Part shown: piece by piece, positions 18,517 through 29,021 of the stretch
How the letters are laid out: each line of letters starts with the position of its first letter
How positions within the stretch are numbered: position 1 is the stretch's first letter
Assembly (NCBI RefSeq): GCF_001316285.1
Contig: NZ_BBDO01000001.1
Location: forward strand, 62,001 to 126,000
Direction: 5' to 3'
Length of the DNA stretch: 64,000 bases
DNA from: Vulcanisaeta sp. JCM 16161
GTDB lineage: Archaea > Thermoproteota > Thermoprotei > Thermoproteales > Thermocladiaceae
Position numbers and translations under genes: made by a program
The notes under the pieces: generated by a model
What the model was told of the DNA's origin: nothing
What the model saw: only the letters and a program-made list of their open reading frames with translations
Databases searched by the model: none

Positions 18517-19422
18517 CTATATGCTATATTTAATTGATAGGTAATCATGAGGAGGCACTATTGTTGGTATTAATTGAGAGAGGTTAGCATCAAGTGATAA
18601 GCCTTTGATGGAGCCATCCCTTGGTTTGAAGTCCATGTTAAAATCAATCACGTGCTCACTCCAATTACCTATGAATACCAATCCATGACCATCCAGGGAC
18701 TCAATCCTCGTCATTATATGCGTAGGCATTATTGACCTAACCTCATAGTCATTATTGATGGTTACCCTGCCACCATTAATATTAATATTTAAATCACTAA
18801 TTGCGTATACACGGTTTAAACTCATTATAAGTATTATGAAGTGCTCATTAATGTACATAAGAATCCAATTAAGATAGGGTATAATCTTAACATCCATGGT
18901 TATGTGAGACGGCCACGCTACGGGATTAAACAATGATAGGAAGGTTAGGTACTTAAGTTCCTCATTCGTTGAGAGCAGTAATTTATCAAATGCTTTAAGG
19001 CTCATTAGGGGCATGTTGTATCTATTGAGTGCAATGGTTAATTTGGAGAGGTCCTCTGGACTTAACTCACTCATTCTCCTATAATAATCATATAGTATAT
19101 TCACAGCCCTGTTATACTCATACAGCCTATTCGCCAGGCATATTAATTCATCGACACAGCTCCTCCTCAACTCATTTCTAACCCTCATGATCTCGCTCTT
19201 CAAGCTCGCAATTAACTTAACGCTCTTTTCCCACCGCAGCCCTCTATACGCGTCTAGGTATTTCACCATTAACTCATCATTACTGCAATACTCAACCTTG
19301 GCATTGATTAATTCGTAAGCATTCCACAGCCATAATGCATAGTCACACCTAGGCCTTAAGTAAGTGCCTGTCCCAAGCCTTAATGTGTAGTCCTCCCTCG
19401 ATGTGAATATTGACACGTACAT
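18517..19422 (-). CDS. hypothetical protein downstream of the GlmS/GlmU-like genes
   Basis: The 301-residue intact protein starts MYVSIFTSREDYTLRLGTG. It has no signal peptide, is helical in the middle (LKSEIMRVRNELRRS, AVNILYDYYRRMSEL), and has a beta-rich C-terminal third (LNININGGRVTINNDYEV, HGLVFIGNWSEHVIDF) that resembles the end of glycosidase-like folds, though I cannot name a family. It starts 15 bases after the sugar nucleotidylyltransferase gene and is probably in its operon, hinting at a role in sugar or glycan metabolism. Confidence 0.6.
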   Translation of the reverse strand: MYVSIFTSREDYTLRLGTGTYLRPRCDYALWLWNAYELINAKVEYCSNDELMVKYLDAYRGLRWEKSVKLIASLKSEIMRVRNELRRSCVDELICLANRLYEYNRAVNILYDYYRRMSELSPEDLSKLTIALNRYNMPLMSLKAFDKLLLSTNEELKYLTFLSLFNPVAWPSHITMDVKIIPYLNWILMYINEHFIILIMSLNRVYAISDLNININGGRVTINNDYEVRSIMPTHIMTRIESLDGHGLVFIGNWSEHVIDFNMDFKPRDGSIKGLSLDANLSQLIPTIVPPHDYLSIKYSI

Positions 19423-19437
19423 TTTACCTCAATTACT

Positions 19438-20625
19438 TCAATATCGATAGGGTGGTACGTACTTATTATGCTCTATTATTGATCCTGGGTATATCACGGA
19501 ATTGGCGCCAACCCTTGCCTTAGGCCCGACAATGGCGCCCAACTTAGCTACCTGCTTACCCTTAATAATGACCGGTGATAGGTGAGAAACCTCAACGCCA
19601 CTCGGTAATACGTTTAGGGTGATAACGCCAGGCTCTATTGTGCTCTCATCGCCAATTATAGAACTGCCTATGAATGAGCCCCTACCCACGGTGGCTTTAT
19701 ACCCTATAAGTGACTCCGTTATTTCAGCATCAGCGCCCACCACGGATTCCTCCTCAAGTGACGTGTTATTTCTAATTAATGCGTTATTACCTACGTAGGC
19801 ATTCCTACCCACGTACACGGGCCCCCTAATTATTGCGCCATGGTCTATCCTAGCACCCTCATCCACCACCACAGGCCCCTCTATGACAGCTCTTGGCGAG
19901 ACATCAGAATCCTTACTAACCCTAGCTTCCCTTAAGTCGCTCATTAAGTACCTTATGGCACTTAGTAGGTCCCAGGGATAACTAACATCAACGAACCACC
20001 CACTCCAGAGGGCTAGGTTTATATTGCCCTTAAATTGCCTTAGGGCATCATTAATATTACCATTGAGGTCCTGTAACGAGACTAAAAACTCCTTCTCAGC
20101 AATTAGTATGCCAGTCCATGCATAGCCCGATTTATGCTCACTCACCTTATTAATTGCTATTACGTCATTTACCTGGACCTCGAAGTAACCCTGCAGATCC
20201 GATAATGGTGTCATTAATACGGTTACAGGCTTACCCGAGTTCACGTGACTATTTAACGCAAGTCATAAGCCTCCTGGGGTAGCACAACATCGCCAAACGA
20301 TATTATCGTCGTGCCCTTACCAGCGACCTCATTAACCATCTTTAACGCACTATCAATATCATCACCCCTCTGCCCAACGTTCTATCGAAACATTATTGAA
20401 GTATCGACCAACCTCATTACCCACCTTAGTCGGGTCCCTGGAGATTATGTAAATAGTCCTTAACCCTAGATGAACGAGGTTATTCGTTGGATAATAAATG
20501 AGTGGTTTACCTAGTAACCTAATGAGTGGCTTATCGAGATAGGGCGTTAATGGTTCCATGTTGGTTCCTCTACCGCCACCAAGTATTACTCCGAGGACCT
20601 CCCTATGATGCATCATACCGCTCAC
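19438..20625 (-). CDS. GlmU-like bifunctional sugar-1-phosphate nucleotidylyltransferase/acyltransferase (frameshifted)
   Basis: The N terminus has LGVILGGGRGTNMEPLTP, the nucleotidyltransferase motif (usual form GxGTRxxPLT; the Arg is replaced by Asn here), and LDKPLIRLLGKPL. The C-terminal third is a left-handed beta-helix with hexapeptide repeats (VIEGPVVVDEGARID through VGARANSVIYPG-like turns). It would convert GlcN-1-P to UDP-GlcNAc after GlmS. Frameshifts lie near 20385 and 20245. The GTG start overlaps the GlmS stop by a GTGA, so they are translationally coupled. Substrate is inferred from the neighbour. Confidence 0.82.
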
Positions 20626-22455
20626 TCCACGGTCACTGTCTTCGCCAAATTCCTTGGCTTATCTGGGTCATAACCACGTGCAACTGCCGTGTAATAGGCA
20701 AGTAGTTGCATTGGCACTATGTATATTATTGGGGCGATCCTATAATCAATGTTTGGCAATTCAAACGTTACACTCAGTAATTCCTTAAACTTACCAACGT
20801 ATTTCTCGGGAACAAACCCTATGGTATATGCATCCCTAGCCTTCATCTCCATGACATTACCAAGTAACGCATCTACATTGTCATCGTCAAGTATTGAGAA
20901 TACGACGGGATAGCCCTCCTCAACGAGCGCTATTGGTCCATGCTTACTCTCACCTGCTGGGTATGCCTCGGCATGTATGTACGCTATTTCCTTTAGCTTC
21001 AGGGCACCCTCCATACTCAGCGGGACCCCAATACCCCTACCTAGGTAGTAAGCGTTGTTTTTGGTCTTCATATACTCACTTAATGCCTTAACCCTGCCTT
21101 CGGTCCTAGTTATGACGTTCTGAAGTAAACCCGGCACCTTATTGAGTGAGTCCATTAAATTCCTATATTCACCCTGGTCTAATTTACCCATGCAATGCCG
21201 GTCCTTAGAGCGAGTATTGTAAGGATGACTAATTGTGTGGTGAAGGTCTTCGTAGCCGCAACACCGATTTCGGGACCTGCCCTCGTATAAAGTACGTAAT
21301 TTGACTCCCTGGGTATTGCACTATCAATAACATTTGAAATAGCAACTACCCTGGCACCCCTCTCCTTAAAGGCTCTCACGGCGACCAGGGTATCAATAGT
21401 CTCGCCTGACTGGCTAATGGCTATTACGGTGTCATCCTCATTAACCGCATTAACGTATTTCTTATACTCAGAGGATATTACTGCGTGTGTGTCAAGACCA
21501 AGCATTATCGTGAATAGATAGTCACCAACAAGACCCGCGTGGTACGATGTACCGGCACCAATTATCAACACCTTCCTTGAGTTTAGAAGGAGATTAACCA
21601 CGTTATCAAACTCTCTCTCGTTAATCCCCGCCAGTGTTGAGCTTATGGCGAAGGGTTGTTCGTGAATTTCCTTAAGCATGAAGTGCGGATAGCCCTCCTT
21701 ACTCGCCATTTCAGGGGTCCAACTAATGAGCCTAATCCTCTCCTCAACATTAACGGGAACACCATCCTTCTCAATATAGACCTTGCCTGGCTCAATATAC
21801 CCATACTCGCCATCCCTAAGTACTATCACCATATTCGTAAACTCGAGGAAGGCTGGTATATCGCTGGCGACGAAATTAGCGCCATTACCAATACCAATGA
21901 CCAACGGTGAGGTGTTCCTAGCGAAGTAAAGCCTGTTGGGTTCCTGGGATATGGCAACTACGAATGCGTAGGCACCCCTCAATCTCGATAATGCAGCCTT
22001 AAACGCATCAAAGGGCTTGTAACCAAGTTTTAGATATTCCTCGATTAGGTGGGCAACAACCTCGGTATCTGTCTCGCTCTTAAACACGTGACCCCTCTTA
22101 ATGAGTTCCTCCTTGAGTTCTAGGAAATTCGAGATTATGCCATTATGTACAACGGCGACATTACCACTACAATCAGTATGTGGATGCGCGTTCTCATCGC
22201 TTGGTTTTCCATGGGTAGCCCATCTAGTGTGTCCGATGGCTGTTGTGCCATTAACCTCATCAAAGTTTAACCTTGCACTAACCTCTGCGATCTTACCCTT
22301 ACCCTTCCTAACCTCTATGTAATTACCCCTAATAACCGCAATACCAACCGAGTCATAACCCTATACTCAAGTCTCTCAAGGCACCTCCTAACTACCTTAC
22401 CAATAGGCTCCCTAAAGTTATTTGGCAACGACGTAATGCCAATAATCCCGCACAT
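20622..22455 (-). CDS. glmS: glutamine--fructose-6-phosphate aminotransferase GlmS (frameshifted)
   Basis: GlmS makes glucosamine-6-phosphate from fructose-6-phosphate and glutamine. The start MCGIIGITS leaves the catalytic Cys at position 2. The glutaminase domain has IGHTRWATHGKP and NGIISNF-type blocks, followed by two SIS domains with GAGTSYHAGLVGDY, ISQSGETIDTL, AESKHGPIALVEEG and the C-terminal PRNLAKTVTVE. Frameshifts lie near 22365, where GGG should probably be GGGG to restore YRGYDSVGIAV, and near 21185. Repaired length is about 611 residues, normal for the family. It leads a minus-strand operon with the GlmU-like gene. Confidence 0.95.
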
Positions 22456-22508
22456 AACCTAAGCACTTAATCCTAAATAAAGTAGTTAGAATTAATAAAT
22501 ATTTAGTC

Positions 22509-23195
22509 TCAAGAGATAAGCCCTAATTCAATCTCAAGTACTGTCAATAATCTACATAGTATTGACGATGTATCCATGACGTATCTACCGATTTTCAAAA
22601 CATCATCAGCAAGTTCATAAGTACGTTCCTCAAACGGGCCCCTGGGAAATGCGCCAACCATAATCAAGGGCCTCCTAAAATTTATCACGTAATCGATGAA
22701 TGACTTTAAAGATATTTCTTTACCCCTCACATCATCAAGGAGTATTTTACGGTCAGGCAACTCCGTGTTTAGTACGTAATTAATACCATCAACGAACCTC
22801 ATCAATGGCTTACCAACAGGTGGTACCCTACCCACCATAAATAATTGGCTCATTAACCCAATGAAATTGTCGTAATTGCGTGGTGGGTGTATCTCAGGGT
22901 CAACATCGATTACCAAGTCATTTATTGTATGTATGTACGTTTTAATTAGGTTATTCCTTGCAAGTAAGCTACCCTGAATTAGGAGGAGTGCTTGGTGAAG
23001 TATGTCAGGTCTTCCTCGCTTCTCTGCATTGGGTAATTTAATCATGGCCCTATGATGCCTGGCCCTATCGAGGATTAGGTATCTTGGATTTACCCCTCTT
23101 TTCCTTGCGTCCTTAATTATTATGGGGTCGCTTAATAATTCCTTGGGTATGGTCTCGAGCGACGTCTCGGTTAGTAATAGTATTATCTTATCCAC
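22509..23195 (-). CDS. nep1: rRNA small subunit pseudouridine N1-methyltransferase Nep1
   Basis: Nep1 (Emg1) methylates a pseudouridine in 16S rRNA with S-adenosylmethionine during ribosome assembly. The intact 228-residue protein shows ILDRARHHRAM, EKRGRPDILHQALLL, YIHTINDLVIDV, HPPRNYDNFIGLM and the SPOUT-type knot region MVGAFPRGPF, all characteristic of Nep1. It is the gene upstream of glmS on the same strand and is separated from it by 53 bases. Confidence 0.93.
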   Translation of the reverse strand: MDKIILLLTETSLETIPKELLSDPIIIKDARKRGVNPRYLILDRARHHRAMIKLPNAEKRGRPDILHQALLLIQGSLLARNNLIKTYIHTINDLVIDVDPEIHPPRNYDNFIGLMSQLFMVGRVPPVGKPLMRFVDGINYVLNTELPDRKILLDDVRGKEISLKSFIDYVINFRRPLIMVGAFPRGPFEERTYELADDVLKIGRYVMDTSSILCRLLTVLEIELGLIS

Positions 23196-23215
23196 AGCAG
23201 TGAGTTAGAGTGGCA

Positions 23216-23710
23216 TTAATTTAAGAATTGATCAACATTTATACTCTGTAAATTGAAGATTGTGGTACACTCATCATACATGCACTTTATGATTCCATGG
23301 AATTTCCTAGATATTGCTAATATCCTGTGATTATCAGGGGTTGTATACGCTATCAAGGTCTTAGCACCCCTTCTCTTCAAATCATTTATTGCATATGCGA
23401 CAAGTCTTGTGCCAATGCCCCTACCTTGGTAATTATCCTTAACGACAATAGCCATTTCGTAACAGCCATCGCTTAGATAAACAGCCTCTAAAACACCAAC
23501 TAATTCATCGCCAAGAAAGGTGCCATAAATGATATTACGTGGATCAGAGAAAACAGATTTCACGTACCTCTCAAAGTCCTTAAAGAAACCCCTAAACCTA
23601 TAGTAAATACTCTCGTTACTTAATGAGTTATATAAATCAAGAACCCTTTTCATATCATCACTCCTTAACTCCCTAAATTCAAGCTTAATTAATGACTTCA
23701 CGACACTCAT
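23216..23710 (-). CDS. GNAT-family N-acetyltransferase
   Basis: The 164-residue protein has the GNAT fold: beta4 in CYEMAIVVKDNYQGRGIGTRL, where QGRGIGTRL is the acetyl-CoA pyrophosphate loop, then a KTLIAYTTPDNHRILA segment. The N terminus LEFRELRSDDMKRVLDLY is typical. It stands 20 bases upstream of nep1 on the same strand. The substrate is unknown. The 237 bases upstream, to rps13, are AT-rich and hold no gene I can support. Confidence 0.82.
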   Translation of the reverse strand: MSVVKSLIKLEFRELRSDDMKRVLDLYNSLSNESIYYRFRGFFKDFERYVKSVFSDPRNIIYGTFLGDELVGVLEAVYLSDGCYEMAIVVKDNYQGRGIGTRLVAYAINDLKRRGAKTLIAYTTPDNHRILAISRKFHGIIKCMYDECTTIFNLQSINVDQFLN

Positions 23711-23947
23711 ACTCGATCATTATCCATCACTATTCAATATTTTAAATTTCTTTCTCTTCAAGTGTAAAACATGCCTAGTAGAAGTATCATATACAAAGAA
23801 ATGACGATAAACTCATATGAACATTATTGTATAGAATAGAATTGAATACTTAGAATGCTCATAATGGGTTAACACATTAAATATAAATCATTATTATGAT
23901 TGCAACACTTAAATAAAAATTAATTAAGTCACGTTAAAGTTTTTCCT

Positions 23948-24432
23948 TTATTTACTACCACCTCCACCTCCGCCACCACCGCCAGGCGCTGCCTTACCCT
24001 TTGTTACGCCTACTGTTAGGCCCAATCTACCCGTTGTCCTGGTCCTTTGTCCCCTAACCTTAAGCCCCAGGTTATGCCTAATGCCCTTCCAACTCCTTAA
24101 TTTCTTCATTAAGTCAATATCCTTCTTAGCCGCAAGTACTAAATCCGCACCCAGTAGGTGAATGTTTCGGCCTGTCTCCGGGTCCTTAGCCTATTCACGA
24201 ACCAACCAGGTGCGAACTGGTTCAGGTTTCTCACGGCCCAATCAAGCTTCCTAACGGTCTCATCATCAAGCTGACCCAGTCTAATTGATGGGTTTATCCC
24301 CAAATACCTACATATTGCGTATGCCGTTGATATTCCAATACCCCTAATTTTAGTTAGGGCATAAGCCACTGGCTTATATCCATCCAGGTCAGTATCACCA
24401 ATCCTCACTATCTGCCTAACCTCCTGGGACAT
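23948..24432 (-). CDS. rps13: 30S ribosomal protein S13 with polyglycine C terminus (frameshifted)
   Basis: S13 sits in the head of the small subunit. The N terminus VRIGDTDLDGYKPVAYALT and IRGIGISTAYAICRYLGI give the helix-two-turn-helix core, and the C-terminal part SWKGIRHNLGLKVRGQRT is the archaeal S13 RNA-binding tail. The frame breaks near 24143. The end of the protein is a run of nine glycines (codons mixed GGC/GGT/GGA) followed by SK, which is unusual. Repaired length is about 161 residues. The gene stands alone here, with the sugar nucleotidylyltransferase upstream on the same strand. Confidence 0.93.
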
Positions 24433-24469
24433 TCGGCTCTAATGCACCTATGGGTATTTAAATTTTAAT

Positions 24470-25588
24470 TTATAAGATGACCTCACCCTCCCTATATATT
24501 GGTTCCATTATTTCCCTATACGGACCTATCTTCGTGCTCTTTGCTATGAATACGGAGTCCTTTATATAAACACCATCACCAATCACAGACCCATCCTCAA
24601 CCCTAGCCCACTTACCAATGTACGTATTACTCCCAATAATACTCCCCGATATGTAAACCCCATCGCATAACGAAGATCCCTCAAAGATGAGCGAGTTTAT
24701 TATCTTAACAGTACTTCCAATCTTAGTATTCCTGTGTATTATAACGTTTGGGCCTATCTCGGTATTACTTCCGATGGTGACGTTAGGTCCTAAGTAAACG
24801 GGGGGTTGTACTGTGACCGTTGATGGCAAGTCAATATTTATGCAGCCATTATTAGTATTTCCGCACCTGCTTGCTAAGACGCTGAAGTTCGCCTTCATGT
24901 AGTCCTCGGGCGTTCCAATATCAAACCATAGGCCATTGTGTATATATCCATAAACCTCACCCATCCTTAGAAGCCTTGGTATAACATCAATAGCCAGTTT
25001 AATTTGACTCTCTGGGTTCTTCGGTATCAACTTAACAACTTCCTTTGTAAATACATAAAAGCCTGCATTTATCAAATTTGAACCAACGTACTGCTTAGGC
25101 TTCTCTATGAAGTTTATTATCCTATTGGTCTCATCTAATTGGGCGACACCGTACCTGGACACATCATCCACCCTAGTGAGCGTTATCGTAGCTACGCCAC
25201 CCATCTTCTCATGAAAGCTAACAAGAGAGGCGGCATTTATATCACTGAGTATGTCTCCATAAACCACGAGGAATGTATCCGAGAGTTCGTACTTCTCATT
25301 AATTAATGAGATTGGACCTGCATCACCAAGCGGCTTGCTCTCCATTACAAATATTAATCTATCCTTAAAATCACTCCACACCTTCTCCATGTGCTCCTTT
25401 ATTAAATCGCCCATATACCTTATTGATATGAATATTCTGTTCAATGGTATTTTCGTTACGGATTCCATAATCCAATCAATAATCTCCCTATCAAGTACTG
25501 GCAGTAGGGGTTTGGGACGTGAATAGCTAAGGGGTCTAAGCCTGGTTGCTAATCCACCGGCTAGTATTATTACATCATAACTTTTCAT
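24470..25588 (-). CDS. sugar-1-phosphate nucleotidylyltransferase (GDP-mannose pyrophosphorylase-like)
   Basis: The intact 372-residue enzyme begins with VIILAGGLATRLRPLS and SRPKPLLPVLDR, the nucleotide-binding motif of sugar nucleotidylyltransferases. FLVVYGDILSDI and INAGFYVFTKEV are the metal and sugar-binding blocks. The C-terminal 120 residues are a left-handed beta-helix (VYLGPNVTIGSNTEIGPNVI). Members make GDP-mannose, dTDP-glucose or UDP-sugars; the Rossmann-plus-helix layout is closest to archaeal mannose-1-phosphate guanylyltransferase-like proteins. Sugar and nucleotide cannot be fixed from the sequence. It is a paralogue of the GlmU-like protein at 19438-20625. Confidence 0.82.
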   Translation of the reverse strand: MKSYDVIILAGGLATRLRPLSYSRPKPLLPVLDREIIDWIMESVTKIPLNRIFISIRYMGDLIKEHMEKVWSDFKDRLIFVMESKPLGDAGPISLINEKYELSDTFLVVYGDILSDINAASLVSFHEKMGGVATITLTRVDDVSRYGVAQLDETNRIINFIEKPKQYVGSNLINAGFYVFTKEVVKLIPKNPESQIKLAIDVIPRLLRMGEVYGYIHNGLWFDIGTPEDYMKANFSVLASRCGNTNNGCINIDLPSTVTVQPPVYLGPNVTIGSNTEIGPNVIIHRNTKIGSTVKIINSLIFEGSSLCDGVYISGSIIGSNTYIGKWARVEDGSVIGDGVYIKDSVFIAKSTKIGPYREIMEPIYREGEVIL

Positions 25589-25692
25589 ATGCAGTATTTC
25601 ACTTTCTAGATATTTAATTTTTATTGTATCATTGTCCAGGTTCGAAATTAATAAGAATTAAAAGGCATGCCTTAACATTTAAATGGGTCTAC

Positions 25693-27089
25693 GTGAGTAA
25701 CATACTTGATTCCTGTCATTGGGATCATGAGTGCATAACGAATTCCATAGCCTCGGTTCTCATGCAGTTACTAAAGGGCTTCGTACCCAAGGAATTGGTC
25801 AGTAATAGCGCATTCCGCGGTTCGGCATCCTGTAATGATAAGTGCACCTTATCTATAGGTGATTACTCAATAATAAAGGATTTAGATGATGCTAGTATTA
25901 AGGATGGTGTCGTTAAAGTCATTAGGTCCATAGACCTAGGCGATATTCCTGATCTGCTGCAATTATTGGTTAATATGGATTTAGAGCCAGGCATTATTGC
26001 AGTTGATGAGAATGTGAGTATCAACATAAGGGGTGAGTTGGGTGCTAGGGTGAATGAAGCCCTTGGAATAGCGCTATACTCAATAGCCGCCTATGATAAT
26101 GCCATTACCAGGCTTAGCGCGGCTGCCGCAATTTACGAGGGTCTCGGTAATGTCGGTAAGGCGCGCTTCATGGAGCGATGTCGAAGATAGCCAGGGCAGA
26201 GGAACTTAGGGTTAAGGCCTCGAGACTTCATGAGGAGGGTAATCATGATGCGGAGAGAAGTATGATTGAGGATGCATCCAAGCTATACGCATCGTCCGTT
26301 GTGAGCTTTAGGGAGGCCGTCGGTATTGAGGAGGCGAGGGCTAACGAAGTGCTTAGCATGATGGATTCCTCCGAGGTACTCGCCAATTACTACTTTACTC
26401 ATGGTGACATAGCCAGGGCTATGCAGTACTACGATGCCTGCAGGAGCGCTTTAAATAATGTTCAGGGCTTGAGCGGGGATTACTGGAGTGCGGTGAAGAT
26501 AAAGGGTGATCTGTGCTCGGCGTTTTACCTACTATGTAAGGCCATTGAGGAGGGTAACTGGAGAACGTATGAGGAGGCTGGTGATAAATTCCTCGAGCTA
26601 ATAAATGAGGGCTTAATTGATGAATTAACCACGGAGGGTGCGGTGATGTCTTATAGAGGGGCCATAGACGGTGTTGAGGAGGTCGATGATGCCGTTAGGA
26701 TATATTCAAAGTATGTTAAGGCTGTGAGTAGGTACTTTGACAACATAGTTAGGGATAGGTATGGAAGCTTTGATGCCTTTATGGAGGAGTTCCGTAAGGG
26801 CGATTATGAGGGTCTCGCCCACGTGCTCAATACTGATGTTAGTACGCTTAAGTTGTATGTTGTTGGTAAGATAATAATGGATGTGATTAGAGAGGAGGGA
26901 TTGAGCGAGGATACAGCCCTTGAAGTGCTTGCCTACCTAGCCGGCCTTGGTTTGAACCCACTCGATATGGGCGTTGACGAGATGATCGAGGAACTGCGTG
27001 GATTTATCGTGGATGATAATTTCCTTAATAGGGTTAGGGATCTATTGGTTAGGATTAAGGATAGGCTTGATAATATCGTTGGTAGATAA
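25693..27089 (+). CDS. hypothetical TPR-like helical repeat protein (frameshifted)
   Basis: Two overlapping frames join near 26178-26190 to one protein of about 465 residues. The region ALYSIAAYDNAITRLSAAAAIYEGLGN and the following LRVKASRLHEEGNHD, YYFTHGDIARAMQYYDAC and LCKAIEEGNWRTYEEAGDK have TPR-like paired-helix spacing. The C terminus is acidic and helical. I use GTG 25693, because a box A (AATTAAAA) near 25656-25663 lies at promoter distance; an upstream in-frame TTG at 25624 lies ahead of it. A scaffold or regulatory role is likely by fold only. The next gene, cca, follows closely on the same strand. Confidence 0.6.
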
Positions 27090-27142
27090 TGACGATTATT
27101 AGAGGTGGCTTTATTAATTCATTATTAGTAATAATATACATT

Positions 27143-28512
27143 GTGAATATTGAGGAGGTTTTGTTGGAGGCTGCGAGGATTGTTACGCCAAGCCCTGAGG
27201 AGAAGGCCAGGGTTATTAATACGGCAAATGAGGTTATTAAATTATTAGTAAATGGTTTGTTGAGGCGTGGCTATAGGGATTTTAACGTAACAATACAGGG
27301 CTCCATAGCTAAGGATACGTGGTTACCAGGTGATAGGGATATTGATATCTTTATTATTTTGCCCAGGGACTATATTAATAAGATTAAGGATGGCAGTATA
27401 ATTAATGACTTAATAAGTATAGCCATTGAGAGCAATATTAATTGGAGCATTAGGTATGCTCAGCATCCCTACATTCAATTGTTAATTAATGACTTCGAGA
27501 TCGACGTAGTACCATGCATACGCATAAACCCCGGTGAAAAACCATTAACCGCTGCGGATAGGACACCATTACACACAGAGTTCGTAAATAGTAGGCTCGG
27601 CCAGAGGACTACCGACGTTAGGTTATTGAAGGCGTTCTTCAAGTCCGTGGGTATTTATGGCGCTGAGATTAGGGTTCAGGGATTCAGTGGTTACGTAAGT
27701 GAATTGCTAATAATATATTATGGTTCCTTCCTTAACACGATCAAGCTATTAGTAATTGGCCGACAAGGCATGTTTTCATAGATATGACCGGTACGTACAA
27801 CGAGAGGGATGCCATAAGGAGGTTTAAATCACCAGTTATAATAATAGACCCCGTCGATCCAAATAGGAATGCCGCGGCGTCAATAAGCAGGGATGCGTTG
27901 GCTACGGCCATAGCGGCATCGCGGGAGTTCCTTAGAAATCCGCGAATAGATTTTTTTCATGAGAGTGCATAAGGCGGTGAAGCGACTTGGGTATTACCCA
28001 CGGTAGTTATGAGGATGCCCTATCCAGGAAATACGTCGCCAGACATTGTGTGGGGTGAAATTAGGAAATTTATGTCATCATTAAATAAGAACCTTAGGAA
28101 GCTTGATTTCGAGATAATCCGTTCAATGGCCTGGAGTGATGATAAATCAATGATTCTCATAATGATATCCCTAAGCGAGCTTGAGCTTCCTCCATACGAG
28201 CTTCATGAAGGCCCCCCAGTTAATTCAAATGCCGCCGAGGGATTCATTAGTAAGTACATTAATGACCCCAGTATTATTGGTCCATTCATAAGGGGGTCAC
28301 GGTGGTTCGTGGTTAGGAGAAGGAGGTTTTATGACGTTGTTGACGCAATTAAGCACTTATCATCTACGGTGTCGTTGAAGCACCTAAGGGATTCCCTCAA
28401 TAATGCCCAGTACATAAAGATAAGGTCAATTGGTGATCTGAATAACTTTGAACAGAATGAAAGGGCAGCTATTGAGGAGTTTCTCTGGTCACGGCCCTGG
28501 TGGTTGGTTTAG
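27143..28512 (+). CDS. cca: CCA-adding tRNA nucleotidyltransferase, archaeal class I (frameshifted)
   Basis: It adds or repairs the 3' CCA of tRNAs. The start region NIEEVLLEAARIVTPSPEE is the archaeal family signature. The catalytic motif is IQGSIAKDTWLPGDRDIDIF (G-S, then D-x-D), with the third Asp in FEIDVVPC. The C-terminal part carries RPWWLV at the end. Frameshifts lie near 27765 and 27970. I choose GTG 27143, because family proteins begin with N-I/V-E-x-V-L and a TTTATTAATT box lies near 27109-27118; an ATG at 27089 overlapping the previous stop would add 18 residues. Repaired length is about 456, normal for class I enzymes. Confidence 0.93.
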
Positions 28513-28574
28513 GTTACTCTCAATTTTTCATAAGCGATATTTTTTTTAAAGTACTTCGTTAATACATCAATGAT

Positions 28575-29015
28575 ATGTCAAGCGCGCCCGACCTCGAGTT
28601 AATGACCTTTAATGGAGTTAAGGAGCTTCTTAATTACGTAAACAATCAAATAAGTGACCTTGAGAAGAGGATTAAGGATATTGAGGGTATGATGAGTGAG
28701 TTGAAGGTTAAGGCCGATAAGTACATGGCATTACTGCAAATGATAGAGGAGATAGTGGGTAAGGGTCAGCAATTACCGCTATCCACGGCAATAGAGCTCA
28801 CGGGCTTGAAAATAATCTTTGATCCAAGACCAATCGATGAGTATGAAACCCTCGATGAAAGTAGGAAGGCCATGGCAGATAGGTTGGCTGCCCTAACGAG
28901 GGTTAGGGATGTACTCGACGTCATTGTTAATAAGCTTGGTGATAAGGCTGAGGTGCCAATACTGGTTGAGTTAAAGATGGGTGTTCCAGTTAAGATAATA
29001 TTTAGGAGTTGGTGA
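28575..29015 (+). CDS. hypothetical coiled-coil protein
   Basis: The 146-residue intact protein has a helical heptad-like region (VKELLNYVNNQISDLEKRIKD and MMSELKVKADKYMALLQMIEE, about residues 15-65) followed by a globular part ending VPILVELKMGVPVKIIFRSW. A TTTTTTTTAAAG box lies about 25 bases upstream. It is followed after 6 bases by the hexulose-phosphate synthase gene, so they may be co-transcribed. I do not recognise the family; the prefoldin-like look is superficial. Confidence 0.6.
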   Translation: MSSAPDLELMTFNGVKELLNYVNNQISDLEKRIKDIEGMMSELKVKADKYMALLQMIEEIVGKGQQLPLSTAIELTGLKIIFDPRPIDEYETLDESRKAMADRLAALTRVRDVLDVIVNKLGDKAEVPILVELKMGVPVKIIFRSW

Positions 29016-29021
29016 GTCTAA

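Noticed and set aside
23711..23947. Possible very short ORF (22 codons starting MPSRSIIYK) in the AT-rich gap before rps13
   Set aside because: No start context, no family pattern, very AT-rich; read as intergenic.
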